64,000 nt of DNA from NCBI RefSeq assembly GCF_010729895.1, contig NZ_AP022612.1, positions 1,488,001 to 1,552,000 on the forward strand, written 5' to 3'. A program made the translations under genes and the position numbers. The notes beneath the pieces were generated by a model, which was not told the DNA's origin, made no database searches, and saw only the letters and a program-made list of their open reading frames with translations. The stretch is from Mycolicibacterium confluentis (GTDB lineage Bacteria > Actinomycetota > Actinomycetes > Mycobacteriales > Mycobacteriaceae). Shown here in pieces: positions 1 through 9,251 of this stretch; the first letter of the stretch is position 1, and every line of letters begins with the position of its first letter.

Positions 1-378
1 GCCAGCGCCGAGGCAATCGAGATGGCAGAAGTCGCCGCCCGCGCGGCGTCGGCGAAACTGGCCGAAGATGTGGTCGTGATCGATGTCTCCGGACAGCTCG
101 TCATCACCGACTGCTTCGTCATCGCGACCGGGTCCAACGACCGTCAGGTCAACGCGATCGTCGACGAGGTCGAGGAGAAGATGCGCCTGGCCGGTCACAA
201 GCCGGCGCGTCGTGAGGGCACCCGCGAGGGTCGCTGGGTGCTGCTGGACTACGTCGACATCGTCGTGCACGTTCAGCACCGCGACGAGCGCGACTTCTAT
301 GCGCTGGACCGGTTGTGGAAGGACTGCCCGATCGTGCCGGTCGACCTCGGTGAGGCCCCCTCGGAGGGCGCCGAATGA
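1..378 (+). CDS. rsfS: Ribosomal silencing factor RsfS (5' end missing)
   Basis: RsfS binds ribosomal protein uL14 on the 50S subunit and blocks subunit joining during starvation. The visible 125 residues carry the family core, with VVIDVSGQLVITDCFVIATG near the start and the HRDERDFYALDRLW segment near the end. The frame is open from base 1, and an in-frame ATG at 22 falls inside the conserved N-terminal helix (AIEMAEVAA), so the true start lies before the window. The stop overlaps the gpgP start by four bases, which suggests translational coupling. In M. tuberculosis the orthologue (Rv2420c) sits in the same order. Confidence 0.93.
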   Translation, partial: ASAEAIEMAEVAARAASAKLAEDVVVIDVSGQLVITDCFVIATGSNDRQVNAIVDEVEEKMRLAGHKPARREGTREGRWVLLDYVDIVVHVQHRDERDFYALDRLWKDCPIVPVDLGEAPSEGAE

Positions 379-1043
379 GGATCCGCCGTCTTGTGATGCT
401 GCGGCACGGCCAGACCGAGTACAACGCCGGCAGCCGGATGCAGGGGCAGTTGGACACTGACCTGTCGGAGCTGGGCCGGGCCCAGGCCGTCGCGGCCGCG
501 GAGGTGCTCGCCAAGCGTCAACCGCTGCTGATCGTGTCCTCGGATCTGCGCCGCGCCTATGACACCGCCGTCACGCTGGCCGAGCGGACCGGAGTTCCGG
601 TCGAGGTCGACCCGCGCCTTCGGGAGACGCATCTGGGGGACTGGCAGGGCCTCACACACACCGAGGTCGACGCTCTGGCGCCGGGCGCCAGGCTGGCCTG
701 GCGCGACGACGCGCGCTGGGCTCCGCACGGTGGTGAGAGCCGGGTCGACGTCGCCGAGCGCAGCGTGCCGTTGGTGGCCGAGATCGCCGCCGCGAACCCC
801 GACTGGGGCGTCGAGGAGTCGGACCGGCCTGTGGTGCTGGTGGCGCACGGCGGGCTGATCGCCGCGCTGACCGCGGCCCTGCTGGGCATCCCGGTGGACA
901 ACTGGCCGGTGCTCGGCGGGATGGGCAACGCCAGTTGGGTCCAGTTGGCCGGACATTCGGCCCCCGACGCCGACTTCGCCGATGTCAGGTGGCGCCTCGA
1001 CGTGTGGAACGCCTCTGCACAGGTGGCCAACGATGTCCTCTGA
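375..1043 (+). CDS. gpgP: Glucosyl-3-phosphoglycerate phosphatase (histidine phosphatase superfamily)
   Basis: GpgP removes phosphate from glucosyl-3-phosphoglycerate, an early step in making the 6-O-methylglucose lipopolysaccharides that bind fatty acids in the mycobacterial cytosol. The protein has 222 residues, close to the M. tuberculosis orthologue (Rv2419c). The phosphohistidine motif RHGQTEYN lies at residues 10-17, with catalytic His11, and the second active-site histidine is His158 in VAHGG. The start ATG overlaps the rsfS stop. The next gene, octT, acts in the same pathway and starts inside the 3' end of this one. Older annotations call the family phosphoglycerate mutase. The neighbour octT favours the GpgP role. 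Confidence 0.92.
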   Translation: MRIRRLVMLRHGQTEYNAGSRMQGQLDTDLSELGRAQAVAAAEVLAKRQPLLIVSSDLRRAYDTAVTLAERTGVPVEVDPRLRETHLGDWQGLTHTEVDALAPGARLAWRDDARWAPHGGESRVDVAERSVPLVAEIAAANPDWGVEESDRPVVLVAHGGLIAALTAALLGIPVDNWPVLGGMGNASWVQLAGHSAPDADFADVRWRLDVWNASAQVANDVL

Positions 1044-1767
1044 GCCCACCGACCGCAAGACCCTGCTGGTCTTCGCCGACTCGCTGTCCTATTACGGACC
1101 CACCGGCGGGCTGCCCGCCGACGATCCGCGGATCTGGCCCAACATCGTTGCCAGCCAACTCGGTTGGGACCTCGAGCTGATCGGCCGGATCGGCTGGACG
1201 TGCCGCGACGTGTGGTGGGCGGCCACACAGGATCCGCGGTCGTGGGCCGCGCTGCCGCGCGCCGGTGCGGTGATCTTCGCGACCAGCGGTATGGACTCGC
1301 TGCCGTCGCCGTTGCCGACCGCGGCGCGCGAGGCGATCCGCTACGTCCGTCCGGCCACCCTGCGCCGGTGGGTCCGAGACGGCTACGGCTGGCTGCAGCC
1401 GCGGTTGTCACCCGTGTCACGCTCCGCGTTGCCGCCGCACCTGACCGCTGAGTATCTCGAGATGACGCGCGGTGCCATCGATTTCAACCGTCCGGGGATT
1501 CCGATGGTGGCCTCGCTGCCGAGCGTGCACATCGCCGACACCTACGGTAAGGCCCATCACGGCCGAGAGGGCACGGTCGCCGCGATCACCGAATGGGCGC
1601 AGGAGCACGACATCCCGCTGGTGGACCTCAAAGAGGCTGTGGCCGAGCACATCTTTGCCGGCCGCGGCAACCCGGATGGCATCCATTGGAACTTCGAGGG
1701 CCATGAGGCGGTAGCGGAACTGATGCTCAAGGCGCTCGGTTCGGCGCTGGAGAAGGCGGGCGGCTGA
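1033..1767 (+). CDS. octT: Diglucosylglycerate octanoyltransferase (SGNH fold)
   Basis: OctT adds octanoate to diglucosylglycerate, the step after GpgP in methylglucose lipopolysaccharide assembly. The 244-residue product fits the M. tuberculosis orthologue Rv2418c. It shows an SGNH/GDSL-like arrangement, with the nucleophile region FADSLSYYG (Asp16-Ser17) near the N terminus and [10 protein letters not shown] (Asp215, His218) near the C terminus. The ATG at 1033 was chosen because it puts the nucleophile block at the usual distance from the N terminus. An upstream in-frame start at 982 would lie deep inside gpgP. The gene overlaps gpgP by 11 bases, so the two are probably co-translated. Confidence 0.9.
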   Translation: MSSEPTDRKTLLVFADSLSYYGPTGGLPADDPRIWPNIVASQLGWDLELIGRIGWTCRDVWWAATQDPRSWAALPRAGAVIFATSGMDSLPSPLPTAAREAIRYVRPATLRRWVRDGYGWLQPRLSPVSRSALPPHLTAEYLEMTRGAIDFNRPGIPMVASLPSVHIADTYGKAHHGREGTVAAITEWAQEHDIPLVDLKEAVAEHIFAGRGNPDGIHWNFEGHEAVAELMLKALGSALEKAGG

Positions 1768-1770
1768 GCG

Positions 1771-2616
1771 GTGCCTGTCGTCATCGTCACCGACTCCTCC
1801 GCTCGCCTGCCCGCTGAACTCGCCGCAGCACAAGGCATTCGAGTCGTTCCGCTGCACGTCCTGGTCGATGGGGAGGACCTGAGGGACGGCGTCGACGAGG
1901 TACCCCTCGACATCCACGACCGGCAGGCCACCACGTCGGCCGCCAGTCCGGCCGAACTGCGCGAAGCCTACGAGGCGGCGTTGGCCGCCAGCGCCGGCGC
2001 TGGCGTCGTCGCCGTACACCTGTCATCGGCCCTGTCCGGCACCTTCGGTGCGGCCGAGCAGACCGCCCGCGAACTCGATGCGCCGGTGCGGGTGATCGAC
2101 TCCCGTTCAACGGCAATGGGGACCGGCTTCGTCGCACTGGCCGCGGCCCGCGCGGCGGCCGCCGGCGGGGACCTGGACACAGTGGTCGCCGAAGCGGAGG
2201 CTGCCGTGTCGCGCAGCCACGGCTACATCGTGGTCCATCGCCTGGACAACCTGCGGCGCAGCGGACGGATCGGCGGAGCGGCGGCCTGGTTGGGCACCGC
2301 GCTGTCGCTGAAGCCGCTACTGCGCATCGATGACGGGAAACTGGTTCTCGCGCAACGGGTCCGCACACCAAGCAAGGCCGTCGCCACCATGATCGACCGG
2401 GTCGCCGAGGTGGTCGGCGATCGGAAGGCCGCGCTGGCCGTGCATCATGTCGACAATCCCGAGGGTGCCGCCGAGGTTGCGGCCGCCCTGGCCGAGCGAC
2501 TGCCCGCCTGTGACCCCGCACTGATCTCGGAGTTGGGCCCGGTGCTGGCCCTCCACGTCGGCGCGAGTGCGGTCGCGGTGGTGCTCGACGTACCCGATTC
2601 ACCCGACGCGGGCTAG
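1771..2616 (+). CDS. DegV family fatty-acid-binding protein
   Basis: DegV proteins bind a long-chain fatty acid. In Firmicutes the homologue FakB presents it to the fatty acid kinase FakA. The 281-residue product starts with VVIVTDSSARLP, the DegV N-terminal block, and contains the SSALSGT loop that contacts the lipid carboxylate in family structures. A later block, VVHRLDNLRRSGRIGG, is also typical. The start is a GTG four bases after octT, so the gene is in the same operon. Its stop codon overlaps the stop of the convergent reductase gene by three bases. No FakA-like kinase is visible nearby. Confidence 0.88.
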   Translation: MPVVIVTDSSARLPAELAAAQGIRVVPLHVLVDGEDLRDGVDEVPLDIHDRQATTSAASPAELREAYEAALAASAGAGVVAVHLSSALSGTFGAAEQTARELDAPVRVIDSRSTAMGTGFVALAAARAAAAGGDLDTVVAEAEAAVSRSHGYIVVHRLDNLRRSGRIGGAAAWLGTALSLKPLLRIDDGKLVLAQRVRTPSKAVATMIDRVAEVVGDRKAALAVHHVDNPEGAAEVAAALAERLPACDPALISELGPVLALHVGASAVAVVLDVPDSPDAG

Positions 2617-3656
2617 GCGAACCGGCCCGTCACGGGCGGCAGGTCGGCCAGCGTCACAATGCCCGGTTCGGCGGCCACCACCGCGGGCACCGCATTGGTG
2701 ACCGGCATTGCGGTGTAGATCATTCCGAGTCCCATGAATCCGGGTTCGGGCCAGTCCCTGGGCGGCAGGCAGTGCAGTACGGTGCGCATGTTCGGCACCC
2801 CGAAGACCTGGATGACGTGCCCGTGCTCCAGCGGCTTGGGTGGTGTCACGTGATCGCCCATGGTCCAGTTGAATCCGACGGAGACCACGTTGCGGTCGCC
2901 GACCCAGCCGCGGTGGTACCCGTACACGCTGCCCACGGTGCCCTTCGGGATGGTCATGAATCCCAGGTCGGTGTCATCGGTGGCCGCGGTGAACTCGACA
3001 TCGAACGTCATCCGATCAAGGTGTGCCCCAATGGCGTCGGCCATCATCGCAGCCGATTCGGCGAACACCTCGCTCTCCACACGCACACTCTCAGCCAGGC
3101 CCGGCGTGAACGGATCACGGCCGAACCCCATGGCCGACTGCGTGCCCGCCGACTCGTAGGTGGAGCAGTCCACCGACTCGGTGATCCGGATCTCGTCGAC
3201 CCGCTCGCACGAACTCGACAGCACCATGCCGACCATGTTGCTCACCCCGGGGTGAGCGCCACTGCCGAAGATGCTGGATCTTCCTGTCGCGCAGGCGTTG
3301 AGGATGCGCTCACGGTCAGCCGGGGTCTGCTTACCGCCGGTGATCCAGGCCGCGCTGGTGCACACGTTGACGCCGGACTCGAGCAGTGCCACCAGCTCGT
3401 CGATGCTCGGCCACAGCGGGTTGTAACAGCATGCGTCAGCGCCCAACGCCAGCAGTGCGCTGATGTCGTTGGTGGCCGTCACCCCCGTGGGTTCGTCGAG
3501 GCCCGCGAGTTCGGCGGCATCCCTGCCGACCTTGTCGGCGCCGTGCGCATAGACGCCGACGAGTTCCATATCGTCGCGCCCGATGATCGCGTGCAGCGAT
3601 CGGCGGCCGATGTTGCCCGTGGTCCACTGGATCACCCGCAGGGGTGTGAGCGTCAT
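2613..3656 (-). CDS. Dihydrodipicolinate reductase-like NAD(P)-dependent dehydrogenase
   Basis: The 347-residue protein has an N-terminal Rossmann fold of the DapB / 2,4-diaminopentanoate dehydrogenase type (VIQWTTGNIGRRSL at residues 8-21). The middle is also family-like, with DACCYNPLWPS followed by ALLESGVNVCTS. It is too divergent for lysine synthesis, and its substrate is unknown. The start was placed at the ATG before LTPLRVIQW, just ahead of the nucleotide-binding strand. An upstream in-frame start would add about 70 low-complexity residues and overlap comEA. It is transcribed away from comEA across a 113-bp spacer and converges on the DegV gene. Confidence 0.78.
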   Translation of the reverse strand: MTLTPLRVIQWTTGNIGRRSLHAIIGRDDMELVGVYAHGADKVGRDAAELAGLDEPTGVTATNDISALLALGADACCYNPLWPSIDELVALLESGVNVCTSAAWITGGKQTPADRERILNACATGRSSIFGSGAHPGVSNMVGMVLSSSCERVDEIRITESVDCSTYESAGTQSAMGFGRDPFTPGLAESVRVESEVFAESAAMMADAIGAHLDRMTFDVEFTAATDDTDLGFMTIPKGTVGSVYGYHRGWVGDRNVVSVGFNWTMGDHVTPPKPLEHGHVIQVFGVPNMRTVLHCLPPRDWPEPGFMGLGMIYTAMPVTNAVPAVVAAEPGIVTLADLPPVTGRFA

Positions 3657-3769
3657 GGCTGGCACGCTACCGGTGGGGGGTTGTCCACAGTGCGGTCTTC
3701 GTCCACAGGTCCCACGCTGTGGACCGCGCACGGCCGCAATCGGTCGCGGGGCGGATCTAGCGTCGCGGC

Positions 3770-4585
3770 ATGCGCACTGAACCGCCCGTCGACCACCTGC
3801 TGCGCCGCCTGGGGGAGCAGCCCGCGCGAGACGCCGACCAGGCCGAAGAATCCGACGCGTCGGCATCGCTGCTGCCGCGCTGGCTCCCGGAGGCCGACGG
3901 CAACCGATCGCTGCGTGAGCAGTTCTCGGCCCTGCGCGCCGACCCCGGGCGCGCCGGTGCCGTCGCTCTGGCCGGTGTCGCCGCGGTCGCCGTGCTGGTC
4001 ACGATCATCACGCTGATGCGTGACGATCCCGCGCCGGTGGTGTCGGCCAATCTGCCCAGCGTCGAGATGGCAGGCACCGGCAGCGCGGCCCCTTCAGCCC
4101 CGCGCACCGAGGCCCCCGGTCCGCTGGTGGTCAGCGTTGTCGGGTTGGTGCAGACGCCCGGCCTGGTGACCATGACGCCGGGCGCGCGGGTGGCCGAGGC
4201 GATCACCGAGGCGGGCGGCGCGCTGGCGGGCGCCGACACCGTCGGCCTCAACATGGCGCGGCGGCTCAGCGACGGCGAGCAGGTGGTCGTCGGCGTCACG
4301 GCGGCACCGGGAGCACCGCCGGCACTGGGCAGCTCGATCAGCGGCACTGGGCCGCAGCCGGGTTCGTCCGCGCCAGCTCCGGGTGCGGCTGCCGGTCCGA
4401 TCGACCTCAACGCCGCCACTGTCGAACAGCTTGACGCACTGCCGGGCGTCGGCCCGATCACCGCGGAGGCGATCATCGCGTGGCGCACCCAGCACGGTGC
4501 GTTCGGCAGCGTCGACCAACTCGGGGAGGTCGACGGGATCGGCCCAGCCCGGCTGGACAAGCTGCGCGATCAGGTGAGGGTGTGA
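3770..4585 (+). CDS. comEA: ComEA-like helix-hairpin-helix DNA-binding membrane protein
   Basis: ComEA is the DNA receptor of natural transformation machines. Its role in mycobacteria is unproven. The 271-residue protein has a charged cytoplasmic N terminus, one membrane segment at about residues 62-83 (AVALAGVAAVAVLVTIITL), and an SLBB-like domain (VVSVVGLVQTPGLV onward). A proline/glycine linker follows, then two helix-hairpin-helix motifs at the C terminus (LDALPGVGPITAEAII and LGEVDGIGPARL). Its stop overlaps the GTG start of comEC, so the pair is probably translated together. The M. tuberculosis homologue is Rv2415c. Confidence 0.9.
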   Translation: MRTEPPVDHLLRRLGEQPARDADQAEESDASASLLPRWLPEADGNRSLREQFSALRADPGRAGAVALAGVAAVAVLVTIITLMRDDPAPVVSANLPSVEMAGTGSAAPSAPRTEAPGPLVVSVVGLVQTPGLVTMTPGARVAEAITEAGGALAGADTVGLNMARRLSDGEQVVVGVTAAPGAPPALGSSISGTGPQPGSSAPAPGAAAGPIDLNAATVEQLDALPGVGPITAEAIIAWRTQHGAFGSVDQLGEVDGIGPARLDKLRDQVRV

Positions 4586-6060
4586 ATGACCACCTCGACA
4601 TCCGTCTGGTGCCCGCGGCGACGGTCGCGTGGGCCGTCACCGCCGCCGGGGTGCGGTGGCCCGTCGGGACCCTGCTTGCGGCGGCATGCCTGGCGCTCGC
4701 GGTGGGCACCCTGCTCATGCGCCCCCGCGTCGTGGGTGCGGCCGTCGTCGCGGTCGCCTGCGTGGGCGCCGGATTCGGGGTCGCGATCAGCCTGCGCGCC
4801 GATGCCGTCCGCGCCCACCCCGTCGCGCAGCAGACCGGACGTGTCACCGGTGTCACGGTCGTCCCGACGGAGTCCCCGCGATCGCTGGGCTCTGGGCGGC
4901 TGTTGATCAGAGCGGACCTGCGGGAGGTCGGCGAGAACCCAACCCGGGGACGGGTGGTGGTCTTCGCGCCGGTGCTCGATTTCCATAACGCCGCGGTGGG
5001 GCGGCCGATGCACTTTCCGGCACGCATCGGGCGCGCCACCCGACACGACCTGACGGTCGCGACGCTCAACGCGACGGGCCCGCCCAAGTTCGGCCAGACT
5101 TCGGCGGTGCAGCGCGCGGCGGGTGCGGTGCGGGAGCGGTTCGCGCTGCGGGCACGGGAGGTGCTGCCGAGCGGGCAGGCCGCGATGCTGCCCGCGCTGG
5201 TGCTCGGTGATACGGCCGCCGTCACACCCGTCGTGACACAGCAGTTCCAGGCCGCGGGCCTGACGCATCTGACCGCGGTGTCGGGTGCCAACGTCACCAT
5301 CGTGTGCGGCGCGGTGCTGCTGGCGGGCAGCCTGATCGGTCCACGCAGCGCGGTCGCTCTGGCGGCGCTGGCCCTGATCGCGTTCGTGATCGTGGTGCAG
5401 CCCACCGCGAGCGTGCTGCGGGCGGCCGTGATGGGCGCGATCACCCTGCTCGGTCTGCTGACGGCCCGGCGCAGGCAGGCGATCCCCGCACTCGCGGCCT
5501 CAGTGTTGGCGCTCATGATCGCCGCACCCCAACTGGCGGTCGACGTGGGCTTCGCACTGTCGGTGGCGGCGACGGCCGCGCTCGTCGTGCTCGCACCCGT
5601 GTGGTCGCGCCGCCTCACCGCGCGGGGGTGGCCCAAACCGGCGGCCGATGCGGTGTGTCTGGCCCTGGCCGCCAACCTGGTCACCGCGCCCCTGGTGGCC
5701 GGCATCTCGGGAAAGCTGAGCCTGGTGGCCGTGTTGGCCAACCTCGCGGTCAGCGCGGTCATCGCGCCCATCACGGTGCTGGGCACCGCGGCGGCGGTGC
5801 TGGCTCCGCTGTGGCCGGGCGGGGCAGGGCTGCTGATCCGGTTCACCGGTCCGGAGCTGTGGTGGCTTCTGCGCATCGCGGGGTGGGCCGGCGGGTCGCC
5901 GCACGCCGCGGTGTCGGTGCCCTCGGGGTTCGTCGGTGTCGCGCTCGTGGCGTTGGGCACCATGGCCACCGTGGTGCTGTGGCGGATGCGGTGGTTCCGG
6001 ATCGGTGCCGGGTGCGGGGGTGTTGTCGCGGTGGCCTGGGTGCTGTCCGGCTTCCTGTAG
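4582..6060 (+). CDS. comEC: ComEC/Rec2-type DNA channel protein, competence domain only
   Basis: ComEC forms the inner-membrane channel for single-stranded DNA during transformation. The 492-residue product is strongly hydrophobic, and the competence-domain signature THLTAVSGANVTIV is present, with many membrane helices after it. The GTG at 4582 overlaps the comEA stop and gives a start just before the first membrane segment. An upstream ATG at 4480 is less likely because it lies in the helix-hairpin-helix coding region of comEA. The protein ends soon after the last membrane segment, so the C-terminal metallo-beta-lactamase domain of classical ComEC proteins is missing. Whether it imports DNA is unknown. 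Confidence 0.86.
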   Translation: MNDHLDIRLVPAATVAWAVTAAGVRWPVGTLLAAACLALAVGTLLMRPRVVGAAVVAVACVGAGFGVAISLRADAVRAHPVAQQTGRVTGVTVVPTESPRSLGSGRLLIRADLREVGENPTRGRVVVFAPVLDFHNAAVGRPMHFPARIGRATRHDLTVATLNATGPPKFGQTSAVQRAAGAVRERFALRAREVLPSGQAAMLPALVLGDTAAVTPVVTQQFQAAGLTHLTAVSGANVTIVCGAVLLAGSLIGPRSAVALAALALIAFVIVVQPTASVLRAAVMGAITLLGLLTARRRQAIPALAASVLALMIAAPQLAVDVGFALSVAATAALVVLAPVWSRRLTARGWPKPAADAVCLALAANLVTAPLVAGISGKLSLVAVLANLAVSAVIAPITVLGTAAAVLAPLWPGGAGLLIRFTGPELWWLLRIAGWAGGSPHAAVSVPSGFVGVALVALGTMATVVLWRMRWFRIGAGCGGVVAVAWVLSGFL

Positions 6061-6102
6061 GCGTGGTCGGAGATGTCGTCGAGGTGTGAAACGATCTTCG
6101 GC

Positions 6103-7071
6103 GTGAGCCAACAGGTTCCGGGCCTGCACCTAGTGCTCGGTGAAGAAGAACTGCTCGTCGAACGCGCCATCACGGCGGTGCTGCGGGACGCCCGTCGTCG
6201 CGCGGGCACCGGTGTCGGTGATATCCCCGTGGATCGCCTGCGCGCGGGGGAGGTCAGCACCAGTGAGTTGGCCGAACTGCTGAGCCCATCGTTGTTCGCC
6301 GACGAGCGCATCGTGGTGTTGGAGTCGGCCGGCGAGGCCGGCAAGGACGCGGTGGCCCTGATCGCGGCCGCGGCTGCGGATCTGCCGTCGGGCACCGACC
6401 TGGTGGTCGTGCACTCGGGTGGCGGTCGGGCCAAGGCCTTGGCCACCCAACTCCGCGACCTCGGCGCCACGGTGCACGAGTGCGCCAAGATCAAGCCCTC
6501 CGAGCGCGCCGCCTTCGTCCGCGCCGAGTTCCGGGCGCTCAAGATCAAGGCGAGTGACGACACCATCACGGCGATGCTCGACGCCGTCGGCTCCGATATC
6601 CGGGAATTGGCGGCGGCGTGCTCGCAACTGGTCGCCGACACCGACGGCCGGGTCGACGCCGCGGCGGTGCGCCGCTATCACAGCGGTAAAGCCGAGGTGA
6701 AGGGATTCGACATCGCCGACAAGGCCGTGGTCGGGGATGTCGAGGGTGCGGCGGAGGCGCTGCGCTGGGCGATGTTGTCCGGTGAACCCCGGGTCGTGCT
6801 GGCGGATGCGCTCGCCGAGGCCGTGCACACCATCGCCCGGGTTGCCCCGCTGTCAGGGGATCCGTACCGGCTGGCCGGTGAACTGGGTATGCCGCCGTGG
6901 CGCATTCAGAAGGCGCAGAAGCAGGCGCGCAGATGGTCGCGCGATCGGGTCGCCACCGCGCTGCGATTGGTGGCAGACCTGAACGCCGACGTAAAAGGAG
7001 CGGCCGCCGACGCGGATTACGCGCTGGAGGCGGCCGTTCGAAAGGTCGCCGAACTGGCCGACCAGGGTTAG
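6103..7071 (+). CDS. holA: DNA polymerase III subunit delta
   Basis: HolA is the wrench subunit of the clamp loader, opening the beta sliding clamp at the replication fork. The product is 322 residues from the GTG at 6103. It begins with the family hallmark [16 protein letters not shown] and has the domain III pattern near the C terminus ([20 protein letters not shown]). An upstream ATG at 6073 would add ten residues without family resemblance, so the GTG is preferred but not certain. comEA-comEC-holA is a common actinobacterial order. The gene converges on rpsT with about 20 bases between. Confidence 0.9.
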   Translation: MSQQVPGLHLVLGEEELLVERAITAVLRDARRRAGTGVGDIPVDRLRAGEVSTSELAELLSPSLFADERIVVLESAGEAGKDAVALIAAAAADLPSGTDLVVVHSGGGRAKALATQLRDLGATVHECAKIKPSERAAFVRAEFRALKIKASDDTITAMLDAVGSDIRELAAACSQLVADTDGRVDAAAVRRYHSGKAEVKGFDIADKAVVGDVEGAAEALRWAMLSGEPRVVLADALAEAVHTIARVAPLSGDPYRLAGELGMPPWRIQKAQKQARRWSRDRVATALRLVADLNADVKGAAADADYALEAAVRKVAELADQG

Positions 7072-7092
7072 ATCAGAAAGAAGAAGTGGTGC

Positions 7093-7353
7093 TCAGAGCT
7101 TGTTGAGCGCCAAGGCGAGCGCCGACTTCTTGTTGGCGGCCTGGTTCTTGTGGATGACGCCGGCGCTGGCGGCCTTGTCGAGCTTGCGCGCCGTGGCGGT
7201 CAGCAGCTCAGAAGCCTTGTCCTTGTCGCCAGCCTCAACGGCCTCACGGAAACCGCGGACAGCCGTGCGAAGTGACGACTTCACCGACTGGTTGCGCAGA
7301 CGGGCGCGCTCGTTGGTGCGGATGCGCTTTTCCTGCGACTTGATGTTGGCCAC
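7093..7353 (-). CDS. rpsT: 30S ribosomal protein S20
   Basis: S20 binds 16S rRNA and is needed for 30S assembly. The 86-residue, lysine/arginine-rich product begins [18 protein letters not shown] and ends [10 protein letters not shown], both typical of actinobacterial S20. The gene faces holA tail to tail, and the 182-bp spacer to the right (7354-7535) must hold its promoter and that of the divergent ATP-grasp gene. This holA-rpsT arrangement is common in actinobacteria. Confidence 0.97.
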   Translation of the reverse strand: MANIKSQEKRIRTNERARLRNQSVKSSLRTAVRGFREAVEAGDKDKASELLTATARKLDKAASAGVIHKNQAANKKSALALALNKL

Positions 7354-7535
7354 GCGTGTAAGTCCTTCGAGTTCTTGAGCTGGGTGTGATTGCTGGAGCA
7401 GTGTCCAGTGCCCGGCTGCGGGCAGCGACTGTTCAGGTTACCAGCAGGGCTGCGGATTCCCCAAAGCGCACGGTGTGACGCTCCGATCAGCCAGCTGGCC
7501 TGCCGAAACGGCGATCGTGCGGCACCATGTGACGG

Positions 7536-9251
7536 GTGAGTCTCCGAACGTTGCCGAGCGAGGGTGGGCGTCAGTCCCAGAAATCGCGTTCCTCCCGTAA
7601 ATACGAGCAGATTTTCGATGGTTACAACAAGCTCGGCTCGTACGCCCAGGCGTTTGACGAGATGTTCGACGCCGACGGCAATGTGCGTGGCCCGTACAAG
7701 GGCATCTACGCCGAGCTTGCGCCGTCGGACGCCTCGGAGTTGGCGGCACGGTCGGAGGCGCTGGGCCGCGCGTTCATCGACCAGGGCATCACGTTCTCGC
7801 TGTCCGGTCAGGAGCGGCCGTTCCCGCTGGACCTGGTCCCACGGGTCATCTCCGCTGCCGAGTGGTCGCGCCTGGAGAAGGGCATCAAGCAGCGGGTCAC
7901 CGCGCTGGAGATGTACCTCGACGACATCTACGGCGACCAGGAGATCCTGCGCGACGGAGTCATCCCGCGCCGCCTGGTGACCTCGTGTGAACACTTCCAC
8001 CGTGAGGCCGCCGGCATCGTGCCGCCCAACGGCGTGCGCATCCACGTCGCGGGCATCGACCTGGTCCGTGACGGGCAGGGCACCTTCCGAGTGCTCGAGG
8101 ACAATCTGCGCTCGCCGTCGGGGGTGTCCTACGTGATGGAGAACCGCCGCACCATGGCGCGCGTGTTCCCCGACCTCTTCGCGACGCACCGGGTTCGTGC
8201 GGTCGGTGACTACTCGTCGCACCTGCTGCGGGCCCTGCGCAAGGCCGCCGCCACCAACGAGGCCGACCCGACCGTCGTCGTGCTCACGCCCGGCGTCTAC
8301 AACTCGGCCTACTTCGAGCATTCGCTGCTGGCCCGGCAGATGGGCGTCGAACTGGTCGAGGGGCGTGACCTCTTCTGTCGCGACAACACCGTCTATATGC
8401 GCACCACCGAAGGTGAGCGTCAGGTGGACGTCATCTACCGGCGCATCGACGACGAGTACCTCGACCCCATGCACTTCCGGCCCGACTCGGTGCTCGGGGT
8501 GGCCGGCATCCTCAACGCGGCCCGCGCCGGCAACGTCGTCATCTCCTCGGCGATCGGCAACGGCGTCGGCGACGACAAGCTGGTCTACACCTATGTGCCG
8601 ACCATCATCGACTACTACCTCGGAGAGAAGCCGCTGCTGGCCAACGTCGACACGTTCCGGTGCTGGCTCAACGACGAATGCGAGGAGGTGCTGGACCGGA
8701 TCGACGAGTTGGTGATCAAACCCGTCGAGGGCTCCGGGGGTTACGGCATCGTGTTCGGACCCGACGCCTCGGAGAAGGAACTGGCGACCATCCGCAAGAA
8801 GGTGCAGTCCGATCCGCGCGGCTGGATCGCCCAGCCCGTGGTGCAGTTGTCCACGGTGCCCACCCAGATCGACGATGCCTTGGCGCCCCGCCACGTCGAC
8901 CTGCGTCCCTTCGCCGTCAACGACGGTGACGAGGTCTGGGTGCTGCCGGGCGGGCTGACCCGGGTGGCGCTGCCCGAGGGATCCCTCGTCGTCAACTCCA
9001 GTCAGGGCGGCGGTTCGAAGGACACCTGGGTGCTGGCGTCGCGCACGTCGTCGGCCGACCGTGAGTTGGCCGCGGCCGAGGTGGTCCGCAAACTGCCCAC
9101 CTCGCCGCGCTCCGATCGTGCGTCGAGGAATGGGAAAGCTTCCAGTACAAAGGAATCCAACCAACAGCAGCAGCAGCAACAACAGCAGTCCAGCACGGAC
9201 CACCAACAACAGCAGCAGCAGCAGCAACAGCAGCAGGCGGTGATGCGCTGA
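7536..9251 (+). CDS. Circularly permuted type 2 ATP-grasp protein with poly-Q tail
   Basis: Proteins of this family are predicted ATP-dependent carboxylate-amine ligases that travel with alpha-E and transglutaminase genes, as they do here. They are proposed to build or modify a peptide-like product, but the substrate is unknown. The 571-residue product has the family segments GPYKGIYAEL near residue 50, GIDLVRDGQGTFRVLEDNLR near 175, and a glycine-rich ATP loop (KPVEGSGGYGIVFGP) near 400. The start is a GTG. The last 30 residues hold runs of 9 and 11 glutamines, encoded mostly by CAG, which are unlike the catalytic part. The stop overlaps the next start, so coupling is likely. The M. tuberculosis homologue is Rv2411c. 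Confidence 0.9.
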   Translation: MSLRTLPSEGGRQSQKSRSSRKYEQIFDGYNKLGSYAQAFDEMFDADGNVRGPYKGIYAELAPSDASELAARSEALGRAFIDQGITFSLSGQERPFPLDLVPRVISAAEWSRLEKGIKQRVTALEMYLDDIYGDQEILRDGVIPRRLVTSCEHFHREAAGIVPPNGVRIHVAGIDLVRDGQGTFRVLEDNLRSPSGVSYVMENRRTMARVFPDLFATHRVRAVGDYSSHLLRALRKAAATNEADPTVVVLTPGVYNSAYFEHSLLARQMGVELVEGRDLFCRDNTVYMRTTEGERQVDVIYRRIDDEYLDPMHFRPDSVLGVAGILNAARAGNVVISSAIGNGVGDDKLVYTYVPTIIDYYLGEKPLLANVDTFRCWLNDECEEVLDRIDELVIKPVEGSGGYGIVFGPDASEKELATIRKKVQSDPRGWIAQPVVQLSTVPTQIDDALAPRHVDLRPFAVNDGDEVWVLPGGLTRVALPEGSLVVNSSQGGGSKDTWVLASRTSSADRELAAAEVVRKLPTSPRSDRASRNGKASSTKESNQQQQQQQQQSSTDHQQQQQQQQQQQAVMR

